Assembly (NCBI RefSeq): GCF_009982895.1
Contig: NZ_WXZL01000007.1
Span: 135,640 to 199,639, forward strand
Length of the DNA: 64,000 nt
DNA from: Deinococcus alpinitundrae
GTDB taxonomy: Bacteria > Deinococcota > Deinococci > Deinococcales > Deinococcaceae
Direction of reading: 5' to 3'
Shown: positions 44,218 to 54,405 of the stretch, one piece after another
Numbering within the stretch: position 1 is the first letter of the stretch
Layout: each line of letters starts with the position of its first letter
Translations under genes and position numbers: made by a program
Notes under the pieces: generated by a model
What the model was told of the DNA's origin: nothing
Databases searched by the model: none
The model's input: the letters and a program-made list of their open reading frames with translations, nothing else

Positions 44218-47200
44218 ATGGAAAGCACGCTGGGATCACTGGTAGCGAGCACGGCACTCGATCTGAGCGGCTTTTTTGCTGGCTTGAACCGTGTGCGCGA
44301 GGAATCGAACAAGATCGGCACGGTGCAGGTCAAGACCGGACTGGACACCACCGCCATGCGCGCCGAGATCGCCCGCACCAGTACCAGCTGGAAGGATCTC
44401 CAGGGCATCGCGGACCAGGCTACTCGGACCGTTACCCGCAACCTCGGCGGGGCCGGAAACGAAGCGACCAACCTCCGCAACCAGCTGCGCCAGGCGGGGA
44501 GTGAGTTCCGCACGATGGACGCCGATGCGGCTGCGACCAAGGCCAAGGTTGCTGGGATCGTTGCCGAGGCCCGCGCCTTGAAACCAGGCTTCGAAGCGGG
44601 CACGGCGGAGGCCCGCGTGCTGACCGGCGTGATCGAGCAGGGCCGCGCCGCACTCGGGACCGCTCGCAGTTCGACCAGCCCTGTCATCAACCAGCTGCGC
44701 CAGGAGCAGGCACTAGCCCGCGAAGCGGTGCAGGACGTCAACAACTACCGCATCGCCTGGCAGCGCAAGGCCAACGACGACGCGACGACCGCTTCCATCA
44801 TGAAGCGGCTCGAAGCAGGCATCCTCAGCCAGAAAAACGCCATCGACGCCGAGATCGCCAGCCTGCGTAGCTTAGGGGTCCTGGAAGAGCAGGATCAGGC
44901 ACGAGTGACAGCGCTGATCGCGCAGCGGAATACGTTCAACAACGCGCTTAGGACCACCTCCAGCGTCCAGATGCAGATCGCGGGCGAGATTCAGAAGGGC
45001 AGCCTGGCGGCGAGCGTGGCAGCGGGAACGGAAGCCACCGCCCTCAAGAACCTGACTGGTAACACGAAATTCCTGCTTGATCAGCAGCGGGCCGGAACTC
45101 TTGTTGGCAATGACTTCAAGCTGGCCATGGAAGGCCAGACCCTGGCTCTTCGCACTCAGATGCTGGCCGTGCAAGCTGAGGCGACAGCCCTTAAAGGCTT
45201 GGGCGTCAACACTGCGCAGGAGACCGTCCGGCTCGCTGAGCTGACCGCAGCGGAGCGGGCATTGGTGGCCAGCGCGGCGGCAGCGACTGCCGCGCTGCTC
45301 CAGCAGAACGCGGCGGCTAAGGCAGCAGCAGCGGCTCCGCTGCGGGCTGGGCTGGGCGCAGCAGGTGCAGGTAAGGCGAGCGGCATGAATAGCGCGGCAA
45401 TGGCCTTATCGTTCATCAGCCCTCAGGCAGGCATGATTGCGATGGCCGCGAGCATGGGCCCTGTCGTCGCCGGAGCTGCCGCTGTGGGCCTAGCACTGGG
45501 CGGGGTCGTCAAGCTCACCAAGGACGGCCAGGACGAGGCGAAGAAACTCCAACAGGCCTACCTGGTCATGTCAGCCAACGGCATTCGGGACATCGACAAG
45601 ATCAACGCTGAGCTGAACGATATGGTCGCCAACGGCTCCGATGCCGAACGCATGTTCAGCAAATCCGAACTGGCCACCGCCCTGGCTGCACTGGCCCGCG
45701 GCGGCGTGAAGGGTTCGGATGCCCTGACCGTGCTGAAGGTCTCCAGTCAACTCGCGGCGGCGGAGCACATCAAACTCTCCGAGGCCACCGAGCGGCTCTA
45801 CGGCAACCTCCAGCATCTCGACATGACCGCCGACGAGGCCAGCGGGTTCGGCGACAAGCTCGCGCGCGCTTCCCACCTGAGCATGGCCTCAATGGACAAC
45901 CTGTCCAAGGGCCTGAACGTGGCCGGTGCGACAGCCCACACCATGGGTTTCTCGGTCGAAGAAACGCTGGCGATGCTGGTGCGCCTCGCCCAGAAGGGCA
46001 TGGACCCGGCCACCATCGGCGCAACCGGTCTGCGCAACGCCATGCAGAAGGTGCTCACCCCCAGCAAGGATGCGGCGGCTATCTACGCTCAGCTCGGCGT
46101 CAACATGGAAGATTCCACCGGGCACATGCGCTCGGGCCGGGACATCATGCAAGACCTCCAGAAGGTCTTCAGTTCCACCGCGCCGGTGTACAGCAAGACG
46201 ACCGGCGAGATCATCACCAGCAACGACCTGGCCGCCATGTCGTTCAGGATCTTCGGTACCCGCAGCGCCACCGCCTTCCTGAGCACCCTCGGCAACCTCA
46301 AGGACATGACCGCCGAGGTCAAGAACTCGGGCGGCTTCCTGACCACCTACAGCGGCACGGTGGTCAGCGGGCTGGAAGGCAGCCAGAAGCGCCTCGACGC
46401 GGCCACCAAGAACCTGAGCTTGACCTTCGCCAAGACCTTCACGCCTGCGCTGACGGCAGCGGCGACAGCGGCGACAACCGTGCTGACCGAAGTCAACAAG
46501 GTGCTGGCTATTTTCGACGGCAACAAGAGCCCCAAAGAGCTTCAGCTCAGTCTCAAGATCACCTCGGCCGACAGCGGAACCGAGAAGATCCTCAAACTGT
46601 TCATGGGCGGGTTCGCAGGCCTGAGCGCGGTCAAGGCCTGGGCCATGCCCAACGATAAAGGCCCGGCGGCCCAGGGCCGCGCTGAAGAAGTCCAGAGCCG
46701 CCTGGTCAACCTCGGCGTGCTGCAAGAAAAGAGCGGGGCCGACAAGCTCAAGCAGTTCTTCGCCATTCTGGACAAGCTGCCGATGTACGAGGCGATGCTC
46801 AACAAGAAGATCGCCCAGGTCGGTGCGGCTCCGCTGAACGTGCCAGGAATGACCGGGTTCGGTGGGCCGGGACCTCTGGCCGCGCCTCCTGGTGCCGGTT
46901 CAACTGGAAATTGGAATGTGGTCGGCGCAGCGCTCCTGGGGAACACCGGCAACTTGGAAGCCGACACTGTGGCGGGCTGGTGTGCCCGCTGGGTGCGGCT
47001 CACGCTCGATAAGGCCGAGCCGCACGCGGCCAAGCAGATCGAGAAATTTTTCGCCGGTGATGCGAACGACATCAAGACCACGGCCACGAACAGCAAGAAA
47101 CTCCGTACTGATCTGAAGCAGCTCCAGCCCGGCGACGTGGTGGTCTATGACGATAACCATGTTGGGATCTACGTCGGTAAGCAGATGATCGACGGCAAAA

Positions 47201-47466
47201 TGCAGGACGCCGTGCGCGGCAACAACCGCTGGGGCACTCAGCATGGCCGCGACGTCGTGTCGACCGAGAAGATGACCTCGCTGGGGCCCATTGCTGGATA
47301 TGTGAGGGTCGGGGACGTGACCGGCAGCGCTGCGGCGGCTGTTCCTCAGCGTGATCCAAACTGGAAAGCGCCTGCTGCTGATCCGAAGCTCAGGCCGCCG
47401 AGAAACAGGGCCATGCTGATCTGGCCGGGTACTACCGGGCGGCGGCCACTGGGTTGGGTCAGATGA
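44218..47466 (+). pseudogene. Tape measure protein, N-terminal part with NlpC/P60-like domain (frameshifted)
   Basis: 1082 codons. Helical N-terminus (MESTLGSLVASTALDLSGFF), hydrophobic centre (FISPQAGMIAMAASMGPVVA), then the TP901-type tape-measure core from about residue 440 to 740. Near 905-1040 is an NlpC/P60-like cell-wall hydrolase domain: Cys-922 in AGWCARWVRL and His-981 in DDNHVGIYVG. From about 47384 the frame reads nonsense (LRPPRNRAMLIWPGTTG). The base-shifted frame gives EAQAAEKQGHADLAGYYRA, the expected continuation. A single lost base (CCN to CC) explains it. Confidence 0.8.
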
Positions 47467-49259
47467 TCAAGCCCGCTCAGGATGTGGTCGAGGTGCTCGG
47501 ATCACTGGCCGAGCAAGCCGGAGCCGATCTGATCACCAAGCTGGTGAGCCTCACTGAGCAACTTGGTGAGGGGGTTGTCTCCCAGGCGGATTTCAACTCG
47601 CAGGCCACGGACAGCATTCTGGTGCTGGAGCGCATGGCTCAAGCCCAGGACAAGGCGAACAACCCAGAGTTGGCGGCGCAGTACCGACAGATCGCCGCTG
47701 AACTGAAGGGCATGGTCGTGGTGGGGGCCGAAGCGGTCGATGTGATGGGTAGCCTCGCTGAACAGGCCGGGGCCGACCTGATCACTAGGTTGGTGGGTCT
47801 CGCCGAGCAGCTTAGCGAGGGGGCTGTCTCCCAAGCGGATTTCAACTCGCAGGCCACGGACAACATTTTGATCTTGGAACGGATGGCGCAGGCTCAGGAC
47901 GAAGCGAACAATCCTGAGTTGGCCGCTCAGTACCGGCAGATCGCTACCGAGCTGAAAGGCATGGTTGTCATTGGGGCGGAGGCTGTGGACGTGATGGGCA
48001 GCCTCGCAGAGCAGGCTGGAGCAGACCTGATTACGAAGCTCGTCAGCCTGACTCAGCAACTGGAGATCGGTGCAACCTCTCAAGAGGACTTCAATAGCCA
48101 GGCCCTCGAGAACATCACGGTCTTGGAACGGATGGCGCAGGCGCAGGACAAGGCCGGTAACCCGGCGCTCGCCGCTCAATACCGGCAGGTAGCCAGCGAA
48201 CTGAAGGGCATGGTCGTCGTCGCGGCGCAGGCCGTCGATGTTCTTGGGTCGCTCGCCGAGCAGGCCGGAGCGGATCTGGTCACCAGGCTCGTGGGCCTGA
48301 CCGAGCAACTGAGCATTGGGACGCTCACCCAGCAGGACTTCAACACTCAGGCGCTGGACAACATCGTGGTGCTGGGCCGGATGGCCGACGCGCAGGAGAA
48401 AGCCCACAACCCAGAACTGGCTGCCCAGTACCGGCAGATCGCGACCGAGCTGAAGGGCATGATCGTCGTCGGTGCTGAAGCGGTCGACGTGATGGGCAAC
48501 CTTGCTGAGCAAGTCGGGGCCGATCTGGTGACGAAGCTCGTGGGATTGACCCAGCAGCTGGACATGGGCACCCTCGCGCAGACCGATTTCAACACCCAGG
48601 CCCTGGAGAACATCACCATCCTGGAACGCATGGCCCAGGTCCAGGACCGGGCGGGTAACCCAGAGTTGGCCGCGCAGTACCGTCAGATTGCCGCCGAGCT
48701 GAAAGGCATGGTCGTGATTGGCGCTGAGGCTGTGGACGTGATGGGCAGCCTTGCAGAGCAGGTCGGGGCAGAGCTGGTCACGAGGCTGGTTGGGCTGACG
48801 CAGCAGCTGGAGATCGGCCCCACCACGCAGGAGGACTTCAACAACCAGGCGCTCGACAACATCGTCGTGCTGGAGCGCATGGCCCAGGCTCAAGACAAGG
48901 CGAACAACCCAGAGTTGGCCGCACAGTACCGACAAATAGCCGCCGAGCTGAAAAACATGGTGGTGATTGGAGAGCAGGCTGTCGATGTGATAGGCAACCT
49001 CGCCGAGCAAGCCGGTGCGGATCTGGTCACTAAGCTCGTGGGTCTCACGCAGCAGCTCGACATCGGCACAGTCACCCAGGAAGATTTCAATACTCAGGCG
49101 CTGGAGAACATCACCGTGCTCGAGCGCCTGGCCCAGGCTCAGGACCGGGCCGGTAACCCTGAGCTGGCCGCCCAGTACCGCGAAATGGCGGCCGAGCTCA
49201 AGGGGATGATCAAGCCCGGCATGGACGTGGGCGACGTGCTAGGTACGCTGGCCGACTAG
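47454..49259 (+). pseudogene. Tape measure protein, central repeat region (ends at in-frame TAG)
   Basis: Continues the tape measure in the frame shifted by one base; the open frame reaches back to 47382. TTG 47454 is not a real start. It contains seven 83-residue repeats and the beginning of an eighth (DVGDVLGTLAD), then TAG at 49257-49259. The aligned repeats read LAEQAGADL where this one reads LAD-stop-AGGDL, so TAG stands for Gln (CAG). Confidence 0.8.
47481..49223 (+). repeat. Seven tandem 249-bp (83-codon) coding repeats
   Basis: Unit starts at 47481, 47730, 47979, 48228, 48477, 48726 and 48975; an eighth, diverged unit starts at 49224. The consensus begins EAVDVMGSLAEQAGADL and ends NPELAAQYRQIAAELKGM. 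Copies differ mostly by synonymous and conservative changes. Confidence 0.9.
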
Positions 49260-51659
49260 GCGGGGGGCGACCTCGTCGTCGGGCTCGTTAAACTGGTCAC
49301 CGGATTGCAGGACGGAGCTATCACGCTTCAAGAGTTCCGCACAGAGGCCGCAGCGGGCATCCCTAAGCTATTGGACCTAGCAAAAGCTGCCCAGGCGGCG
49401 GGGCGAACCGACCTTGCTGACCAATACCGCCAGATGGCAAAGGAGCTTGGGGCGCTGGGCGGAATGGCGCTCAAGGCCTATATGGGCCTGAACAAATTTG
49501 CCGACTGGGCAGGCACAGTGGGGCAGGTGTCCGGAGCGTTTGGGGACTTGGCTGGAGCGATGGGCGAGACCGAACAGTCCTACGACTCCTTGACGGGCGC
49601 AAAGCTCCAGACCCCCTGGAAGGATTTGTCAGCCAATCTTGCGGGGGCGGGCAAGGCCTTTAACACTCTCCAGACCATCGCCGGTGACGCGCTGGCCATC
49701 ATCACCAATCCGCTGGACATCAAGGCCTGGGGCAAGCTGTTTGCCGACGTGATCAACTCGATCGCCGACGCCCTGGCTGGATTCAAGAAGGCCCAGGCTG
49801 CGGTACTCAAGAACAAGGCTGATTTCGCCGAGCAGAATCCGCTCCTCAACCCTGGCGACTACCAGAAGACGTTCACTCGCTCGCGGGGCTGGTTTGCCGA
49901 CACGTTCGGCGGCGGCCCCGAGGTGGTCAACGATATCGACAAGCTCGGCTTGAAGGTGGCGCAGGGCCTGGCCACTGGCGTGTTCAACGGCCTCGACGCC
50001 GGGTTCAAGAAATACGCCGAGACCGGCAACCTCGACGACTTCGAAAAGGCCCTGACGGGCAGCATTGTGGACGCGGCCAAGCAAGGGCTGATCGACGGCT
50101 TCAAGAACGATCCCGCCCGGCAGGCCACCTTTTCTGCGGACATCAAGGCCTACACCGATGCCCAAAAAGCGGGTGACTCGGTGGGGATGGCCAGCGCGTT
50201 GGATCGGCTCAAAGCGGATGCCAAAGCGACCACACAACAGGCCAAAGAGCTGCTGGCCACCCTCGACGCGATCGACAAGGCCAACGGCACGGGCCGCTAC
50301 TCCCCCGAGGCGATGGCGGCGGTGCAGCGCGACCTCGCGTCCCGGCAGCTCAGCATCGAGCAAGCCAGCTTGGACATTCGAAAGAATGCCCAGCTGATCA
50401 GCGACGAGGACGCGGCCCGTGAACAACTGGCCCTGACCAAACGAACGAACGCGGCCCAGATGGCCGAAGAACTCAGCAAGGAGGGACTGACCCAGGAACA
50501 AATCGCCCTCATCCGCACCCTCTACCGCCAGAAAGACATCGCTGCCGAGACCGAAAACGAGAACACCCTGCGTGCCATTCGCCAGAAAAACGCGATGGAC
50601 CGCTTGAACAACGAACAGACTGCCCTCGAACTCGCCAAGCGTGCTGGGATGGGCGACGACGTGTATCAGGCCAGGAAGCGTGACTTGGCCCTGCGCCAGG
50701 TGGACGAAGAACAGGCCGCCGCACTCGCCAACCAGGCCCTCACCGATGAACAACGCTTGATCCTGCTCCAGCAGTTCAGCCTGCGCCGTCAGGGGATCGA
50801 GCAGGATTACCTCGACTGGCAAACGGCAGCGAACAAACGAGCGGCGGAAATTGAGCGCGGCATCCGCCTGCAGACCTTGACCAACGCGGATGGTCTCGCC
50901 GACGCTCAGCATGCCGAGGTGCTCGCGGCGGCCAGCACCGATGATCAGAAACGCGCTATCGACGATGCGTACAACGCGGACAAGCTGGCCCGCACCCTCA
51001 AACGCATCGACCTGGAGCAGGAAGCGGCCCTCAGCGCCGAGGGCCTCACCGCTGCCCAGATCGCCAGCATCAACGAGAATTTCGACACCCAGCGTCAAGT
51101 TGCCCAGATCAATGCTGATGCGGCCCGCCTCCAATCCGCTCAGCAGGTGGCACAAGCCGCGCAACAGGCCGTAGATGCCCTCAAGAGCGAGCAGGACGGC
51201 ATCCTCAACACCTGGGGTGGCACCTTCGCCACCGCGTTCACGGCGGGTCTCGACGCCGCAAACTTCGACACCTTCTTCAACAAGTTCAAGGCCGATCTGA
51301 CCCGCGCCACGCTGGAAGGCACGGTGGCTGGGCTGTTCAAGAGCATGGCCGAGGAAGAACTGCGCCCGGCCGTCGAGAAGTACCGCCAGGCCCTCAAGAC
51401 CGCAGGCATTCAGGACGACCTGGCCGCCATTGCCGATATCCAAGCCGGAATCGTCACCCTCGGGAATGACTTTCATCCCGTGTTCGACGCGCTGCAACCC
51501 TTTTACGCGGCCAACAACGCGGCACTCAAGGCCAATACCGATGCGACCAAAGAGAACACCGCTGCGGTGCAGGAGCAGCAGTTCGGCACCACACTTGTGA
51601 ACTTCACCCTGCCGAGCACCCCGGGCCTGGGCCTGGTCGGCATGCTCCCCACCCGCTAA
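49260..51659 (+). pseudogene. Tape measure protein, C-terminal part (downstream of TAG)
   Basis: The same frame as the repeats runs on from 49260: AGGDLVVGLVKLVTGLQDGA ITLQEF finishes repeat eight. A long helical region with coiled-coil-like Gln/Glu/Ala runs follows (about 50300-51170), then a C-terminal segment ending LPSTPGLGLVGMLPTR. TTG 49305 could allow weak re-initiation but has no RBS. Without the lesions 44218-51659 would encode one protein of about 2480 aa. Confidence 0.75.
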
Positions 51660-51672
51660 AGGAGGTGAATAG

Positions 51673-53607
51673 ATGTATTACACGCTCAGCCGCACGGCGG
51701 CCCTGACGCCCTACCTGACCGTCCACGCCCGCGACACGCCCTACGCGCCGGGGGAGATCGCGCCGCTGGGCGGCAATTTCGAGCACCTGCGTGGGGATTT
51801 CTGCGGGGCCGCGACGCTCAAACTCTCGGCCCCGCCGGAGTTCCGGGCCGGAGACTGGGTCCGGATCTACCTCGACGATGACCCCGACGATGATCCGACT
51901 TATCTGGGGGAGGCTGAGGGGGAACCCTGGGAAGCCGGAGCCGGTGAACTGAAATGCCGCCCGCTCAGCGTCACGGTGGGCAAGGCGGCCTGGCGGGGCA
52001 AGGCGACGGCCGGGTTCAAGGTCTACCTGACCGCTGCCTTCAATGCCGCCTCCCCCAAGGGCATCACCCTGGGATTCATTCCCGACGTGGTGGCCACGCT
52101 CAAATCCAACACGCTGTTCGAAGAGTTCGGCGACACCCTCGCGCAAGCGTTGCCCGTGGCGAGCGCGACAGCCGGGGTCAACAGCCACGCGGTCTGGAGT
52201 GTCTCCCAGTACAGCAGCGAGGTAACGCACCGCTTCGTGCTCGGAGAGGCGCAGACCCCGCCCGGCGTGAGCGGCGACTACGCCAATTGCGTCCGCTTCG
52301 CTTACAAACGGCCCGATGATGTCGACACCTACTTCGAGGGCCGGGTGCAGAGCGAGGTGGACGTGCGCGGTGAGCTGTGGGAGAGCGCCGGGCTCCCCAC
52401 CAACGTCACGACCACGCAGAACAATCCTTACGCCGGAACGACGGTCGACATCAACATTCCGGTGGTTCATCCAGACGAACCGACCTTCAATCTCAACCTG
52501 CATGTCACCAACACGGCCCTGACGCCGAGCTGGGCGGGCCACTTGAGTGATGGGCTGGGCATCGGGCCGGGGACGCTGGCCGTGAATCAGGGCGCAGGCC
52601 TCCAGCTCACCCAGAACCAGCAAGAAACCGTCAGGGTGACCCAAACCGCCTCGACAGGCAGCAAGGGCAACATCTCCGACATCGTGGTCTATACCCCTTC
52701 CGGGGGAACGGCAAAAGTCGTTGACCTGGAATATCAGATCGACGGCGGGGCCTGGACAACGATTCCTTACGTCCCCAACAGCGTCCGGCAGTTCACCATC
52801 ACCGGCAGTGAGGCGCTACTGCGGTATGTGCAGGCGGACGTCGATGCTTACATCACGGCGACTGGCCACCGGCCGGTGGCCTTCGATTTTTCCGTTCAGC
52901 TGCCGGGGTCGTCTCTGAAGGTTTACCTGCCTGCCGTCTCAGCAGTCAGCAGCACGGGTGGGCTGCCTGCAATGGGGCAGGTCCTGGCGACAGCGGGCAC
53001 GGAGAGCGCTGGGATCACGCCGTATCAGGTGCGCCCACTCTCGGCTCCGAGCACGGTGCGAGTGGGCCTCCCCGGCGTGTTCATCTGGCGGGCCGGGGAC
53101 ACCGTGACCACCGACGTCAACGTGAGCGGCGTGGTGCTGCAAGACCTGACCACGGCAGTCACGTTGATCCGCAAGGACGATGTGGACGGCCCGGACCCAG
53201 CCCACCCGGAAGTTGGGCGGCGGCGGATCTGGGCGACGCCGCAGGACATCACCGCTTCGCAGGTCATCGTGACCGGCGACCCGAACCAGATCGGCTGGGT
53301 GGGCGCGGCCATCGCGGACCAGAGTGCCCTGATCGCCTACGCCTACGGACTCCTGCGCTACCGCATCGAGCCGGTGCGGCAGTGGGTGGGCCTGATCCGC
53401 ACTTTGAAGCGCGTGCCGTGCCGAGGGGTGGCGAACTTCGAGGTGGCCGGCGGCGACGTGGGGCTGGACATTCAGCGCTGCGTCTACGACCTGGACAAGG
53501 GCACGGTCACGGTGGAAGCCGGAACGCCGGTGGCCCGTAGTGACGCGGCGGCGGTGGGCCGCATCGAGAGCTTGCAGCGGCAAATCAGAACATTGGGGGT
53601 GAACTGA
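51673..53607 (+). CDS. Tail-tip/baseplate hub-like protein, 644 aa
   Basis: ATG 51673 behind AAAGGAGGTGA. The N-terminal part (MYYTLSRTAALTPYLTVHAR... ATLKLSAPPEFRAGDWVRIY LDDD... YLGEAEGE) looks like a hub domain that encodes a ring surface with ligand-like loops. The middle is a beta-rich Ig-like or carbohydrate-binding insertion (TFNLNLHVTNTALTPSW), and the end is helical (RIESLQRQIRTLGVN). Its place after the tape measure fits distal tail/hub proteins. Assignment by position. Confidence 0.6.
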   Translation: MYYTLSRTAALTPYLTVHARDTPYAPGEIAPLGGNFEHLRGDFCGAATLKLSAPPEFRAGDWVRIYLDDDPDDDPTYLGEAEGEPWEAGAGELKCRPLSVTVGKAAWRGKATAGFKVYLTAAFNAASPKGITLGFIPDVVATLKSNTLFEEFGDTLAQALPVASATAGVNSHAVWSVSQYSSEVTHRFVLGEAQTPPGVSGDYANCVRFAYKRPDDVDTYFEGRVQSEVDVRGELWESAGLPTNVTTTQNNPYAGTTVDINIPVVHPDEPTFNLNLHVTNTALTPSWAGHLSDGLGIGPGTLAVNQGAGLQLTQNQQETVRVTQTASTGSKGNISDIVVYTPSGGTAKVVDLEYQIDGGAWTTIPYVPNSVRQFTITGSEALLRYVQADVDAYITATGHRPVAFDFSVQLPGSSLKVYLPAVSAVSSTGGLPAMGQVLATAGTESAGITPYQVRPLSAPSTVRVGLPGVFIWRAGDTVTTDVNVSGVVLQDLTTAVTLIRKDDVDGPDPAHPEVGRRRIWATPQDITASQVIVTGDPNQIGWVGAAIADQSALIAYAYGLLRYRIEPVRQWVGLIRTLKRVPCRGVANFEVAGGDVGLDIQRCVYDLDKGTVTVEAGTPVARSDAAAVGRIESLQRQIRTLGVN

Positions 53608-54405
53608 ATGCACAATTTTCCGAGTCAACTCCCCGACGAGCACGATGAACCACAACTGCTGCGCTGGCTGGACATCAACCAGCAGCCCCTCTTCGGCCTG
53701 TACAAATTCGCGGACGGCCATGAGATCAGGCCGCTCGAAGAGATGCTGCCGAGCCTTAAGCTGCTGGGGACAGCGGAGACGGTGCCGCAGACCGGGCAAC
53801 GCATCTACGCCGGGTACGACGGTCTGGTGGCAAGTCAGTACACCGTGTCGGTGGGTATCTGGGCGGGGGACCGACTCTCCCAGCGGGAACTCAGCGGCCA
53901 GGTGATGCTGGCCGCCATCCGCACCCGGTATGCGGTGAGCGGGAACCTGACGCTGCCAGTGATCATGAGTGGCGTTGAGAAGAGCTGGCGCGGCTCGGCA
54001 GCACTCGGGAGCATGGTCAAGGCGACCTTCGAAGCGGCCAGCGCTTACTGGCTGCGCCCGCCGAAGTCACCTCAGATCGTGGCTGTGGGCAGCGCGGTTC
54101 CACTCAGCAACGGTGGCCAGATGCCCGCACCGCTGCGGCTGAGCCTCACGGCGGGCGGGAGCGCGGTCCTGAACCCAGTAGTGCAGACCGACGCCGGAAT
54201 CACGACCTGGCTGGGCACCGTGCCCGCCGGGCAGACGTTGACCATCGACGCCACGCCCGGCACCTGGAGCGTGACCCTGAACGGCAATGACGTGCGGACG
54301 GCCCTGCGTGGGCCGCAGCCTCGTCTGGCCCCCGGCCTGCAGACCATCACCATCACCGCACCGGGAGCCAGCGCCGTTGTCAGCTGGAGGGAAGGAGTCA
54401 TTTGA
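53608..54405 (+). CDS. Distal tail-like protein, 265 aa
   Basis: MHNFPSQLPDEHDEPQLLRW... Beta-rich throughout, with SVGIWAGDRLSQRELSGQVM LAAIR, KATFEAASAYWLRP (like the central part of Dit-type proteins) and a C-terminal jelly-roll-like stretch (PVVQTDAGITTWLGTVPAGQ TLTIDATPGTW). Directly abuts the hub gene. Its TGA overlaps the next gene's TTG. Confidence 0.55.
   Translation: MHNFPSQLPDEHDEPQLLRWLDINQQPLFGLYKFADGHEIRPLEEMLPSLKLLGTAETVPQTGQRIYAGYDGLVASQYTVSVGIWAGDRLSQRELSGQVMLAAIRTRYAVSGNLTLPVIMSGVEKSWRGSAALGSMVKATFEAASAYWLRPPKSPQIVAVGSAVPLSNGGQMPAPLRLSLTAGGSAVLNPVVQTDAGITTWLGTVPAGQTLTIDATPGTWSVTLNGNDVRTALRGPQPRLAPGLQTITITAPGASAVVSWREGVI

Noticed and set aside
47481..49223. Repeat region as a separate secreted repeat protein
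   Set aside because: No start codon, RBS or signal peptide; it is in frame (after one base) with tape-measure sequence on both sides.
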